This document shows, one piece after another, positions 23,125-33,058 of a stretch of DNA of 64,000 bases. The position numbers and the translations under genes were made by a program. The stretch comes from Zizania palustris. Lineage: Eukaryota; Streptophyta; Magnoliopsida; Poales; Poaceae. The stretch spans positions 33,510,778-33,574,777 of the forward strand of contig JAAALK010000080.1 of the NCBI GenBank assembly GCA_019279435.1, read 5' to 3'. Each line of letters begins with the position of its first letter. Positions within the stretch are counted from its first letter, which is position 1. The notes below the pieces were generated by a model. It saw only the letters and a program-made list of their open reading frames with translations, was not told the DNA's origin and did no database searches.

Positions 23125-25583
23125 CACATGATAAGAATGCCTCGATCGCTCAGTGCTGGGGTGAGTAAAATAATGACGAGGCATCCAGCACTGAGTGACA
23201 CGAGTAGTAGGCACAGTAAAAGTAGACGGTCTACGCACATAAAAATCAGAATGATGCAAAGTGCGAGGTCTACCTACATGCAAAGAACGCAAAGCATGTC
23301 GAGGTCTCCTACTCTGACGAGGTACAAAGCTACTCGCCCGAGGTCTACCACCATATGGAACATGGTGAACACCTCGAGGAGCAAAACCTCTCCGAGAAGC
23401 ACGAGGAGCCTCGAAAACAGGACGAGAGTAATACTCAGACTCATGCATACCTAAAGATGGGTAATGCATGTCCTGATAGCTCATCGCCTGTGCACGTCGC
23501 TCATCCTTGATGCGACGAAAACAGAAACCAATCAAATGACCCGCCCGCTGACAATAAGAACAGTGAAACACTCTCCTGGGGGCACTCTCATGGGTCACAG
23601 GAGCAATTCTCACAGGCTCCTTGGGTTTCTTCTGTGTGGTTTTCTTGGGAGGATTTTTCTTGGTAGGAGGTGTGGTTTTCTTTGGTGGATGGGTAGGCTT
23701 TTTGGCTGGAGGGATGTCCAACAGAGCTCTCTCTTTCTCTAGGGTGGTGGGAGAGGTGAAAACAGTTTTGGAATTACTATCTGAAGCTATCCTCTCAAAA
23801 CCCAAACCTAGAGCTACCCCGGCTCTGTCAGCACACAACTTGGTCTTGGCTAAGAGCAAATCCATCCTACCCTTTCCTTCAGTGCATTTATTCACCACAG
23901 AAAGAAGGTATTCATTTTCAGACATGAGGTTTTCAGCTCGCTCTCTAACAGTGCCTAGCTGGTCCTTAAGGGTAATGCATGTGTCACACACAGGCTGCAC
24001 ATCCTTAGAACTACCGGCCCTTTCCAATCTAGCCTCCAACTCATGAACATGCTTATCACGTAAATTAATGCTATCGCGTAATAAAGAGCAGTTCATGCAA
24101 TCAATAACATCATGAGGTCTAGAATCCACCTCCAAAAGCTGCTTCTGTGCAGTCTCAAGCTCAGAAAGAGTTTGAGCATGAACAGAACGCAACTGAGCAA
24201 GCTCACTCATGACAACAGAACAGGACTCACATTCAGCATCATCAAACTTAGACTTAAGCATGGCATATTCAGTAGAAACATTTTCTAGCCTAAGTCTAAG
24301 GTCTTTTCTTTCTCTAGCGGCTTGCACAAGTAATCTATCCTGACCAAGTACTACTTCATTCAGCTCATCTAATTTAATTAGAAGCTGGTCAGATGATAGG
24401 TTTACCTCTGATGAGTCAAGCTCATCGCCGCTGTGATCGCTGTCGGCCATGAAGCAAAGGCCGGTGAAGTCACGTCCCTTCTTGTCCTTCTTGTCCTCCT
24501 TTCTTGGGGACTCCTCCTCCTCAGAGCTCGACTCCTCAGTTGAGGAAGTGTCGATGTCGCTGAGAGCAGCAACAAAGGCTCTGGAAGCGGCCTTGGCTAC
24601 TTTCTTAGCCATCTTGCCGCGCTTGCCCTTCACAAAGGGCTTCCTCTCCTTTTTGTGGTATTTGGGGCGGTCACTCTCATCTCTCTTTTGATCTTGGGGC
24701 AATTAGCCTTGATGTGAGAAGTGTCGCCACATTCATAGCAACCACTAAAACCACTTCTCCTCTGATCCCGTCTCTCATGATGAAAGCGGGTGAACCTCCG
24801 GGCAATGAGAGCAAGCTCATCATCAGCTAGAGTGTCCACCTGCTCCTTTGTGACGGAGACCAGGGAGGACAAAGCAAAACCATCTGCAAGAACACAAGTG
24901 CCTGATGTGCTTGGTTCTGCAGTGGTGCCACGGCTAGTGCTAGAAACCAATGCCAATGGCTGTGGCAAAGAGCTTCTGTGCACTGCAAGAGATGCCTTGG
25001 CAATCTCTGTGGACTTCAGCTTGCTAAAGAGTTCATCACAGGTTAGAGTGTCATAGCCTGTGGACTCCTCAATGCTGGATATCTTCACCTCCCATATGCT
25101 ACGGTCAAGAGCATAGAGAAGCTTGATAGCCCTATCGTGATCACTGTAAGCAAGCGTCCCGTTGGATCGCAAGTTACTCACTATAGCATCAAAGCGCGAA
25201 AACATGGCATCTATAGATTCACCAGGTGCCTGCACAAACAGCTGATACTGTTGGTTGTAGGTGCTTTGGCGCCTGGCCTTAATCTGAGCAGAGCCCTCAT
25301 GAAAGACAGTGAGTGTAGTCCAAATCTCCCTAGCAGTCCTAAGGTGCTGCACCCTATCAAACTCACTCCGACTCAAACCAATGAACAGTATGTTCCTTGC
25401 CTTCGAGTTGGCAATATACTGATCTTTTTCAGTTTGAGTGGTGCGGGTATCAGGGATGGAGTATTGTGAGTCCACAATCTCCCAAATTGCATTTCCTTGG
25501 CTTAACAAGTAAGCCTCCATGCGCACCTTCCAGTATGCAAAATCTGTCCCATCGAACAGAGGAATTTTACTGCCTCTATCCAT
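23122..25583 (-). pseudogene. gag: Gag of Sirevirus copy 2, one frameshift
   Basis: Starts at the ATG at 25583-25581 (MDRGSKIPLFDG). The N-terminal copia Gag domain is followed by a zinc knuckle at residues 282-295 (C-x2-C-x4-H-x4-C, starting CYECGDTSH). A 1-nt deletion between about 24681 and 24700 (copy 3 reads CTCTTCTTGAGCTTGG, copy 2 CTCTTTTGATCTTGG) shifts the frame. The remaining ~500 codons are open to the UAG at 23122 and contain a lysine-rich segment, an acidic/serine stretch, long heptad-like coiled-coil sequence, a lysine/proline-rich tract and a second zinc knuckle (starting CSYCQRAGH). Long Gags with a coiled coil are typical of Sireviruses. The shift could be a real mutation or a consensus error. 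Confidence 0.9.
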
Positions 25584-25633
25584 GTCGCCAACAGATCACA
25601 AAACCGGTTAAGGTCAACTGGTGATCTTAACCT

Positions 25634-25645
25634 GCTCTGATACCA
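25634..25645 (-). other. primer binding site, copy 2
   Basis: Minus strand TGGTATCAGAGC, a perfect match to the initiator tRNA-Met type site, 2 bp from the LTR. Confidence 0.93.
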
Positions 25646-25647
25646 AT

Positions 25648-27661
25648 TGTTGGACCGGAAACGGCGACCAGAGGGGGGGTGAATGGGAGCTTTTAAAATT
25701 TCGGGCTAAAACTTAGCCTTCGGTTCTGTTCTGTCTTCTGCGGAACAGGCTTCGAACACAACCTTCGAAGGTCTGGTTCGGAGGTACTTCGACAGCTCCG
25801 AACACAGGCTTCGCAGGAGCAAAAGTTCGAAGCCAAGAAGACTTCGCTCCACTAACAACCCTCGAAAATCTACTCTGCTAAGTCAGTGCAGGCTCCGCAC
25901 ACGAGGTGCTTCGAGCAGGCTTCGCACTTCACCCTTCGCAAGAGTGGACAGCCCTCTGAGGACTTCGACCAAGTACTTGGCGACAGCAACGGGTGCTGGG
26001 CTTCGTACCCGAAGGTCTACACGCACACGCAAATGGACTACGCTAAGGGCTTCGACACAAGAAGCACTACGGGAACAGAACAGGGCTTCGCTAGTAAGCA
26101 GCGAGGTCTTGCCTCGTGTTACACAGAGCGACAGCACACTGTAAAGCACACTTCGCGATAAAAACACCCTTCGCCAAGACAGGCTCCGGTGAACTAAAAA
26201 CTAGCAAGGTATGCAATACGAGCTCAAGCAAAAGCACAAAGAAGCAGGGCTTCGCTGCTTGAACAAGGAACACAAAATATATTGAACTCAGAATGAAAAC
26301 AGCGAGGTCTGTCTACAGGAGCTCAACAGTAAATGCTCAAAGTGTTAAATGTTACCTACCGAGCCCCCATATTTATAGCCCACGGCTTCATCCTAAGGAA
26401 GTGACTACTTTACCCCTAGGGTTTACAACAGATTTGTCTCTACAGAACTAAGGGGTACAAAAGGTAGTCCACCTTTATTTTGGAGGCTTCTCTGTCAGCT
26501 GCAGAGGGGACAGTGTCAGCCTTTTTCAGAACAGACAGTGTCAGCCTTTACAGAGTTGACTTCTGGAACCTCCCTTCGCACGCGAGGGGTGCGGAAGCTT
26601 CGGTGAGAAGCCTGCAGCCTGTTGGCCTTCGCTCCGCCGAAGAAGACCTTCGATACAGTGACGGTTTTGAGCCGAAGCCGTCAAAGCCCTTGGGCCTTCG
26701 CACCACCACCTCCGGAGTGGATCACCACGGCTTCGCAGCTACTCCGAGCTCGAACACCGTCCGTCCGTGTACCGAAGCCATGCATGGCCGAAGCACCTCA
26801 AGTCATCCTCACTCCGGAGCTAGCCTCGCTCCGAAGTCCTTCACACTCCGAAGCCCCACCTTCGGAGTACCACCCTTCGAAGTCCCTCCTTCGTCCAAGG
26901 CCTCCGCATGAAGCATTCCATGAGCACTTCGTCGCAGTGTCTCACTCCGAGCACACTCCTCGACGAGCCTCACCCGGACCATGCCTTCGATGCGCCTCGA
27001 CTTCTGAGAACTTCGTCGGGCACCCTTCGAGTGTCTCCCTCCGGAGCACACATCGAACACCTTGCCTCCGCAGAGGACTTGTTCCACCAACTCCGAAGTT
27101 ACTCCATTCGGAGTACCTTCGAAGTGCCTCACCTCCGAGGACTTTGTCTCGGAGTACCTTCAGCCGAAGCCACGCTCCGCACTCTCTGCCTTCACCTGGC
27201 ACGCCTCGACCCGAGGACCGACCCGGACCACCTTCGCAGCCACCGTGACGGAGCTCCCCGCTCCCTTGGCATCAAACCACCCGCTTGACCCAAGTTCACC
27301 TGGCTCGAACCCTGTCCGTCGCCTCCGAAGTCCCTGCGCACCACAGACAAACAGACAAGTGTATCCAGTACTCCGGAGACCTCTCCGGGTTAGCAACCTC
27401 CGGCACACACTCCGGTGTACCGCCCAAAGTACCGAAGCCATCGGTACGAACCCAGTCATCGCGTACTGTCGGACCCCTCCGACAGGTACACTCCGCTGCA
27501 CAGCTGCAGCAAGCAAACACCGAACACACTCCGGTGACACACCTCCGAACACCCTTCGGAGGTACCACCTCCGAAGCCCCTCCGGAGGTACCCTTCGAAC
27601 AGAGGGTAAATAATCCTGTCAATCACTCATCACATACACCGAAACCACCCTTGGTTTCTCA
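25648..27661 (-). repeat. 5' LTR of Sirevirus copy 2 (2014 bp)
   Basis: Appears identical to 16772-18785. TATA box (minus strand) at 26369-26377, about 720 bp from the primer side, so transcription would start in the middle of the LTR and run to lower coordinates. Confidence 0.95.
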
Positions 27662-27666
27662 CTAAG
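27662..27666. repeat. target-site duplication CTAAG, right side of Sirevirus copy 2
   Basis: Second copy of the CTAAG at 16767-16771. Confidence 0.96.
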
Positions 27667-27713
27667 CCTAAGAAAAAGCGAGTGCGAGGCCCCAACCCTC
27701 GCTTGCCTTTCTT

Positions 27714-30700
27714 TCAGCCAGGGCCCCCTCGGCTGGACGAAGCCTCATCGGAGCCCGCTCTCCCACGTCCGGTTCGTCCAGGCTCCGAAGCCCGCAGACC
27801 TCGTCTTCCACTTTGCAGGTCGCTCCAAGTCTGCGAGACAGGCAGTGCCGTGTCGAAGGCAGAGAAGTCTAAAGCTTCGTCGCCTGCTAAGACCGTTTGT
27901 GAAGGAAAAGATGAAGAACTCTGAAGGGATGCTGTCTTCACAATGGCTAGCAGATCTTGAGCTACTTCGGGGATGGCTTCGCCGTTAGGCCCCCTCGGAA
28001 GTTTAAATCGAGGGGGGCCTTTGGACCTAGCTACCCCGAGGACCACCCATAACTGACGAAGTTCTTCAAAGTCCTCGAGTACTTCGAAGTCAACATTCGG
28101 AGATTGAGCCTAAGCAGGTATAAATCACCCCCATATTCATATTAATAAACTAATAAGTTTTTACAAAGCCTACAGCTAAGAATTACAAGGAGCCTAAGGA
28201 GATCTACACCTTCAGCGGCAGAGGTGTCGACGTATGATTTGGCGAAGCAAGCGCTTTGGCTCGGCGAAGGCAGAGGGCCTTCTGAAGCTCGAGGACTACT
28301 TCGCAGCCTTGGTCCTTCCAAGGCTCCTCAAGTCGCCGCCAAGCTCCGCGAACGCCAGCCGGAGGCATCACCAAGTGCTGGCCTCCGAAGGCCACTGGAG
28401 TCACGGAGGTTGCTGCTTCGAGGTGGTTGCACCCCGCGTCGTGAAGCATTTGCAACACTCCTTGACCCGCCACTCGGCCGGCCATCAAAGCGAAGCCCTT
28501 CAGAGACTGCTCCACCATCGAAGCCACCACCTTCAAGAATGTGGCGCGGTCCTCGATCGGATCCTGGCTGCCGAAGTCCGGAGCTCGACATTCGGTCCCT
28601 ATCTGTTGAAGGACCTCGGTCAGGCTCTGAGTGGCTTCGCCGATGTTGTCAACGACAAAGTTCTCAAGGCGCTGAGCTCTTTGGCGAAGCTCAGAGTTCT
28701 CCCTCGCCAGCTGGGCTTCGGCGTCCTTCGCAGCTTTGAGCTCCGCGCGGAGCCTGTCAGTCTCCGAGGCCAAAGCTTCCCTAGCCTCGCTGGCCTCGGC
28801 CCTCGCCGCCTCGGCTGAAGCTTCAGCCTGCCTTCGCTTCTCGGCTTCCACCGAGACTTCGCGTCGGAGGGCCTCCTTCTCCTCCGCCAAGCGCGTCATC
28901 CGCCTGTCTGCAGAAGTCGAAGCTGCTGCATTCAGTGCGAAGGCCTGGAAGAATTCAAGAAAATCATAAGTGTTGATCGAAGGCCAAAGTATAACTCGAA
29001 GGCTGTGTAGAACTTTGCTCACCTGGATGAGGGCTTCGTTCGCGTTGATGAAGAGGTCCATGGGGTTCAAGTGGCTAAGTTGGGCCACCAAGCCTCCTGC
29101 CTCCGGAGCTGCGCAGCCTTCGCGGAAGTTGTTGATGGCTGCCTCCATCACGGTTCCCTTCGGCTGCAGAGGCCGGACGATTTCCTCCGCCACCACCACT
29201 TGCACAGGCTTCGGCAGGGCTGGAGTTTGGTCCACCACCTGGATTTCCTCGTCGCTTGGAGGGTCCCCTTCATCACGGCCGCCGCCTTCGCCTCCGTCTT
29301 CTTCAGACAAGGAGGTGTCGGACTCCAAGCTGTTGCTGCTACTGTCACTGCTGCTGCTGCTGGAGACCTCCGTAGGCTTCTGAACGGTGGGCCTCGCACC
29401 AACATCATCTTCTGCAAAAAAGTTCAAGTCAAAATATGCATATAAAAGAGAAGTATGTTTGAAGTGTTCACCTTCGTCGGAGATCTCTTCGAAGGTTGAG
29501 GGGTCAATGTGTGCCCCCCAATCCTTTTGCTGCGAAGCTGCCGTGTCGACCTCCGCACCCGAAGCCGTCGCCGTCGAATTCTTCGCTACCACTATGGTAG
29601 CCCTTGCCAGAGCGTTTGCTGGCTCCGCTTCTGTTTGAGGGTCCGCTGCCGCTACCTCCTCCGGAGTAGGGGCTTCGGTCGCGGGGACCTCCGGCCGAGC
29701 CCTTCAAGTTTCGGGCTCGTCGTCATCCCCTCTCTTCCTCTTGGCGCCGGTTGTCGAAGCTGCGAGATGAGAGAAGTCCAGCAGAGCTGGGACCTCTTCG
29801 TAGCCGAGCAGGGTCCACACTCTGTTCTAGTGCTCCCAAGACCCCACCGAAGCAAGCCGCTGGGCTTGCTCCTCTGGTGTCGGAGCCCCAACAACACGCT
29901 CTGCCGCCGCGATGGCCTCCTCCGGAGTCCTCACTTCAAGATGGCCTTCATAAAGATCTAAGTAAGAATAAAGTTCTCAGTGAAGTATGAAAGTGGAAAT
30001 GCTTTGAAGTCTTACCGAGGCGTTCAAAGGCCACTTCGTTCAGGCCCCCTCGGCCCGAAGGTTGGAAGAGACCCTCCGGCCAAGAGCGCGCAAGGAGGCT
30101 GAGTCAGAGGGTGATGAACTCCTCCGCGAGGTCCCTCATGCTCATCATCGTGGCAACCCTCCGAAAGAGCGAATCCTCGAGCGAAGGGTGTCCGGGATGG
30201 TCTTCACCACCCCTTCGCGTCTGTATGAGATAAGTGCATTGGTACTCCGAAGGGGAGAGTTCGCGCCGACGGAGGCGTAGAACCACTCTTGATCCCACTT
30301 CAAGTACCACTTGCTGTTGGCAGCCCTGCCGGGAAGGCATCTTGGTACTCCCTCCGAAGCTGGAAATTGGCGCTTCCAAAGGCCAGAGCCCTCTTGACGC
30401 GGTCTGTACCCTCCCTCGGCTTCGGCTGGTAGTTGGCGTCGTGGAGGGTGACGAAGACGTCTGCCCGGCCCTCGCAACCTTCGGCCCTCATGGCCCATTC
30501 AAAGACAGCTAGCCTCACCACGCCGTTGGGCGAAAGTTGAGGAAGTTTGAGGTTGTAAGCCCTCAGGACTTTGCTCAACATCCCCACCGCTGGCAGCCCG
30601 AGGCCGGCTTCGAAGAAGGCTTCAAACAGCACCACTTCGTCAGCTCGAGGTCTTGGTATGGCCTCCGACTTCTCCGGAAGCCGAAGCTGGATCTTCGCCG

Positions 30701-30908
30701 CAATCCTCCCTTCGCAGGCCCTTCGGACAGACTCCTCTGTGGAGATTGAGGCCCTCATCTCTAGCGTTTGCTCAAACTTGTCGGATGGCGTCCGAAGGTC
30801 CCTCGGCCCCAACCGCCTCGGTGCAGGCTTCGCTGCCGCTACCTGCAGTTGGGCGGAGCTCGAGCTCGAGCCCAAGGCCAAAGCCTTCGAAGCAGCCTTC
30901 TTTGGCAT
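27714..30908 (-). pseudogene. antisense multi-exon gene of element B (putative gypsy-type, Transposase_28-like), decayed
   Basis: Runs opposite to element B. ATG at 30908-30906 (MPKKAASKA), about 140 bp from a TATA box. Inferred exons: 30908-30016, 29957-29472, 29411-29023, 28944-28210, 28109-27714. Each junction has GT and AG (for example GTAAGA at 30015, TTTTTTGCAG ending at 29412, TTCTTCCAG ending at 28945). Exon 1 resembles the plant putative gypsy-type transposon domain (FEAFFEAGLGLP, LSPNGVVRLAVFEW, WDQEWFY). Exon 2 has a KRKRGDDD nuclear-signal-like run. Exon 4 is a long alanine/glutamate/arginine coiled coil. Breaks: two frameshifts in exon 1 (near 30330 and 30150) and TAG/TGA codons near 30105, 29828 and 29704. 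Introns of 60 and 78 nt are in frame and open, so they may be retained. Biochemical role unknown. Confidence 0.75.
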
Positions 30909-31046
30909 TTTTTGTGGAGCTTTGGCGCGAGGGGCTAAAGCTAGCGAGGTGTGCTTAGCGCGAAGCCAAGAAGGAGAAGAGAGCGAAGGATGTAAGGCGC
31001 TAAGAAGAAAGCAAATGAGAGCGTCCCGAACTGTGTGTGGTAAACC

Positions 31047-31056
31047 CCTATTTATA
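31047..31056 (-). promoter_or_regulatory. TATA box of the antisense gene in element B
   Basis: Minus strand TATAAATAGG, about 140 bp upstream of the ATG at 30908. It faces away from the adjacent 3' LTR. Confidence 0.7.
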
Positions 31057-31338
31057 GGCGGTAAAAATCCCGACGGTTCGTGGGCCGAACCCACTGCCAA
31101 GTGGGCCTCCAGCGAAGGCGAAGCGGCCCGGCGCGCAGTAACGGTCATTTTTATAACCGTTGCGGAGTCAGAGTTGATCTCCCCGAGGTCATTCTGACAG
31201 CTGACGCAGGCAGTTATCACCTGCGCTTTTCGAAGCTGCCTTCGGTCCAAGCTCCGAAGGCCCGTTTTTCCCTGAAGTTGTAATTCTTTGTCATTTGTCC
31301 CAAGGGAGCACACACCCCTTCGTCCCGAAGGCCTGCAC

Positions 31339-31350
31339 GCGAGGGGCTAC
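31339..31350 (+). other. polypurine tract of element B
   Basis: GCGAGGGGCTAC immediately before the 3' LTR. The GAGGGGC core is purine-rich. Confidence 0.65.
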
Positions 31351-32306
31351 TGTTGGGGGAATAGTTTTCCCTTGAACAGGGGTCAAATGACGTCAGCCTC
31401 CGACGGCCTTCTACCCGGAGCCCAACACCGTTGAAGCCTGTTCCTCTCTGAAGAAGCTGTTTCCAAGTCCCAGGGTGCACTTCGGAGCCCTCCACGGCGA
31501 AGCCCTCTGGAGCGAAGCCCTCAAGATCCCTTAAAGATTGCCAGAAGCTAAGTCTTAGGCTAACTTTGAAGTTGGCCTCCGGGCCTTGTTCGGAGTTAGC
31601 CTTCGAGCCTCCTTCGGAGTTAACCTTCGAGCCTCCTTCAGAGTTAACCTTCGGGCTCTGTTCGAAGTTAACCTTCGGTCTACCTTCGGAACTCCTCAAA
31701 GCCAAGTCTCCGAGACCCCAGTTCGGGACCCTAGTTCGGAACTTGGTTCGGAGTATACTTCGAAGCCCACTTCGGAGTGTACTTCGAAGCCTTCCTTGCA
31801 GCCTCTGCCTGAAGAGCTCCGGCCCCTACTCTGAACCCGAGAAAATATCTGTACTTTGCTAAAGTGTAGAAGCCATACTGGGGGCCCCGCCGCCCCTAGT
31901 ATGTCGTTTAGTTGGTCAAGAGGTGACGTTATCTGACACATCTGTAAAGTTGTAAAGCACTTTTGTACAGTAGCTAGCTTCTCTTCCCCTCTTTTCCCCT
32001 ATAAGCCTAGGGCTTATAGAGGGCATTTTGGTCTTTTCCTTAAGGCCTGCGTGCCTATAAAAGCAGGGCCAAGCCCTTGTAACGAGGGACCTTCTCTAGG
32101 GCCAAGAAACCCTGGGGTTAACTACTCCATACCGAGGCATACCATGCCAAATCCACCACAAACTGGACGTAGAACTATTATCCCCTAGGGGAGGTCCGAA
32201 CCAGTATAAATCCTTTCTCCCTCTGAGAGAACCCTTCGAGGTTCATTTTACACACCATATACACACATACAAAACCTGTGCTGTAGCTAACACAATTGCT
32301 ACAACA
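31351..32306 (+). repeat. 3' LTR of element B (956 bp)
   Basis: TGTTGGGGGAATAG ... GCTACAACA. TATA box at 32056-32063. Relative to the 5' LTR it lacks 34 bp flanked by CTTCGGAGCC direct repeats and has 14 extra bp near 31725. Confidence 0.93.
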
Positions 32307-32311
32307 GTTAC
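32307..32311. repeat. target-site duplication GTTAC, right side of element B
   Basis: Second copy of the GTTAC at 14556-14560. Copia element A resumes directly after. Confidence 0.95.
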
Positions 32312-33055
32312 ACCTACACGAAGGCATACTTTGAGAGTGCCCTAAGCCGTGCAGTGGCGTGGAGTAAGATGACTCCTGAGCAGAGATATCCCAAGACTCA
32401 CTCCACTGAGTCTTTTCAAGACAATCATCCTAAGGATGGAGTGTTCCAAGAACAACCTAAAACTCCACCCAAAAAGCCTGTATGGATCCCCAAGCCCAGG
32501 AGCCTTCTCACTTCTGTTGACTCTCTACTTGGACCCTCTCACACCAAAGAGCCAACACCCAACACCACTAAACCCAAGAAACCCAAGACTCAACTACATC
32601 CCAAGAAGCATACCTATCACTATGAGTTCTTTTAGAGAGCTAGGTATTTTGTGGAGTTTTGCTTTAGCGGGAAGCGGGTTGAGAGAGATGAGAGGGATCA
32701 AGGTCGGCAGGAGGTGTTCTACCAGTAGGGTGGTAGATAGAGAGTCTCTCGATGTGGTGAGAGGCTAGATGCTAGGACGCACCGTGTAGGTGGTGGTAGA
32801 GGAGATGACTTTCGTTCCCATGCTCCGAAGGGTGGTTTTTGCTCTGGTAGAGTTCTAGGTCATTTTTGATACGACTTTGGACCTTATGGCCGTGACTTTA
32901 GGCAGAACAGATGACCGCGCTTTGAGCCGCATTTTGGTCCAAACTTTTACACTCCTTTTTTCTTTCCTTCGTTTGAGTAGATGGCTCACCACTAGTTTAA
33001 CTCTTTGCTAAACCTAGTGTCGGACGGTTTGTTCCCCTTATGACCATTGATTTTG
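32312..33055 (+). pseudogene. gag: gag of element A, 3' part
   Basis: Continuation of the gag split by B. Open to 32635, with a lysine/proline/threonine-rich tract (KPVWIPKPRS, KPKKPKTQ) like that before the second zinc knuckle in the Sirevirus copies. The knuckle itself, about 32620-32665, has lost cysteines and has a TAG in the middle. The rest to the UAG at 33056-33058 shows many stops. That UAG lies at the same place relative to the downstream TCGAGGCTTG as in copies 1-3. Confidence 0.7.
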
Positions 33056-33058
33056 TAG

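Larger units (their letters stand above)
16772..27661 (-). mobile_element. complete Sirevirus-type Ty1/copia retrotransposon, copy 2 (10.9 kb)
   Basis: Minus-strand element with LTRs 16772-18785 and 25648-27661, both 2014 bp, target duplication CTAAG, primer site, gag, pol, and a 1.17 kb 3' non-coding zone with several polypurine tracts. The repeated gag spacer region, palindrome-rich LTRs and multiple polypurine tracts are known Sirevirus traits. I see no difference between the LTRs: all open frames in them are identical at a constant offset of 8876. The insertion is therefore very recent. The only coding defect noticed besides the gag-pol UAG is one gag frameshift. No envelope-like frame follows pol. 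Confidence 0.95.
14561..32306 (+). mobile_element. non-autonomous LTR retrotransposon B (LARD-like) with antisense gene
   Basis: Bounded by LTRs 14561-15536 and 31351-32306 and target duplication GTTAC. Primer site at 15537-15557, polypurine tract at 31339-31350. Without the Sirevirus insertion at 16772-27661 and its 5-bp duplication it is about 6.85 kb. No gag, protease, integrase or RT motif is visible in 15558-16771 or 27667-31338. The recognisable coding region is the antisense gene at 27714-30908. The primer site and the antisense Transposase_28-type domain suggest the Ty3/gypsy Tat branch, whose members are known to carry extra antisense genes. That placement is inference. Confidence 0.88.

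Noticed and set aside
24630..24702. Gag frameshift of copy 2 as a programmed frameshift site
   Set aside because: Copies 1 and 3 keep the frame at this place and copy 2 differs by a one-base deletion. The stop that is conserved is at the gag-pol border instead.
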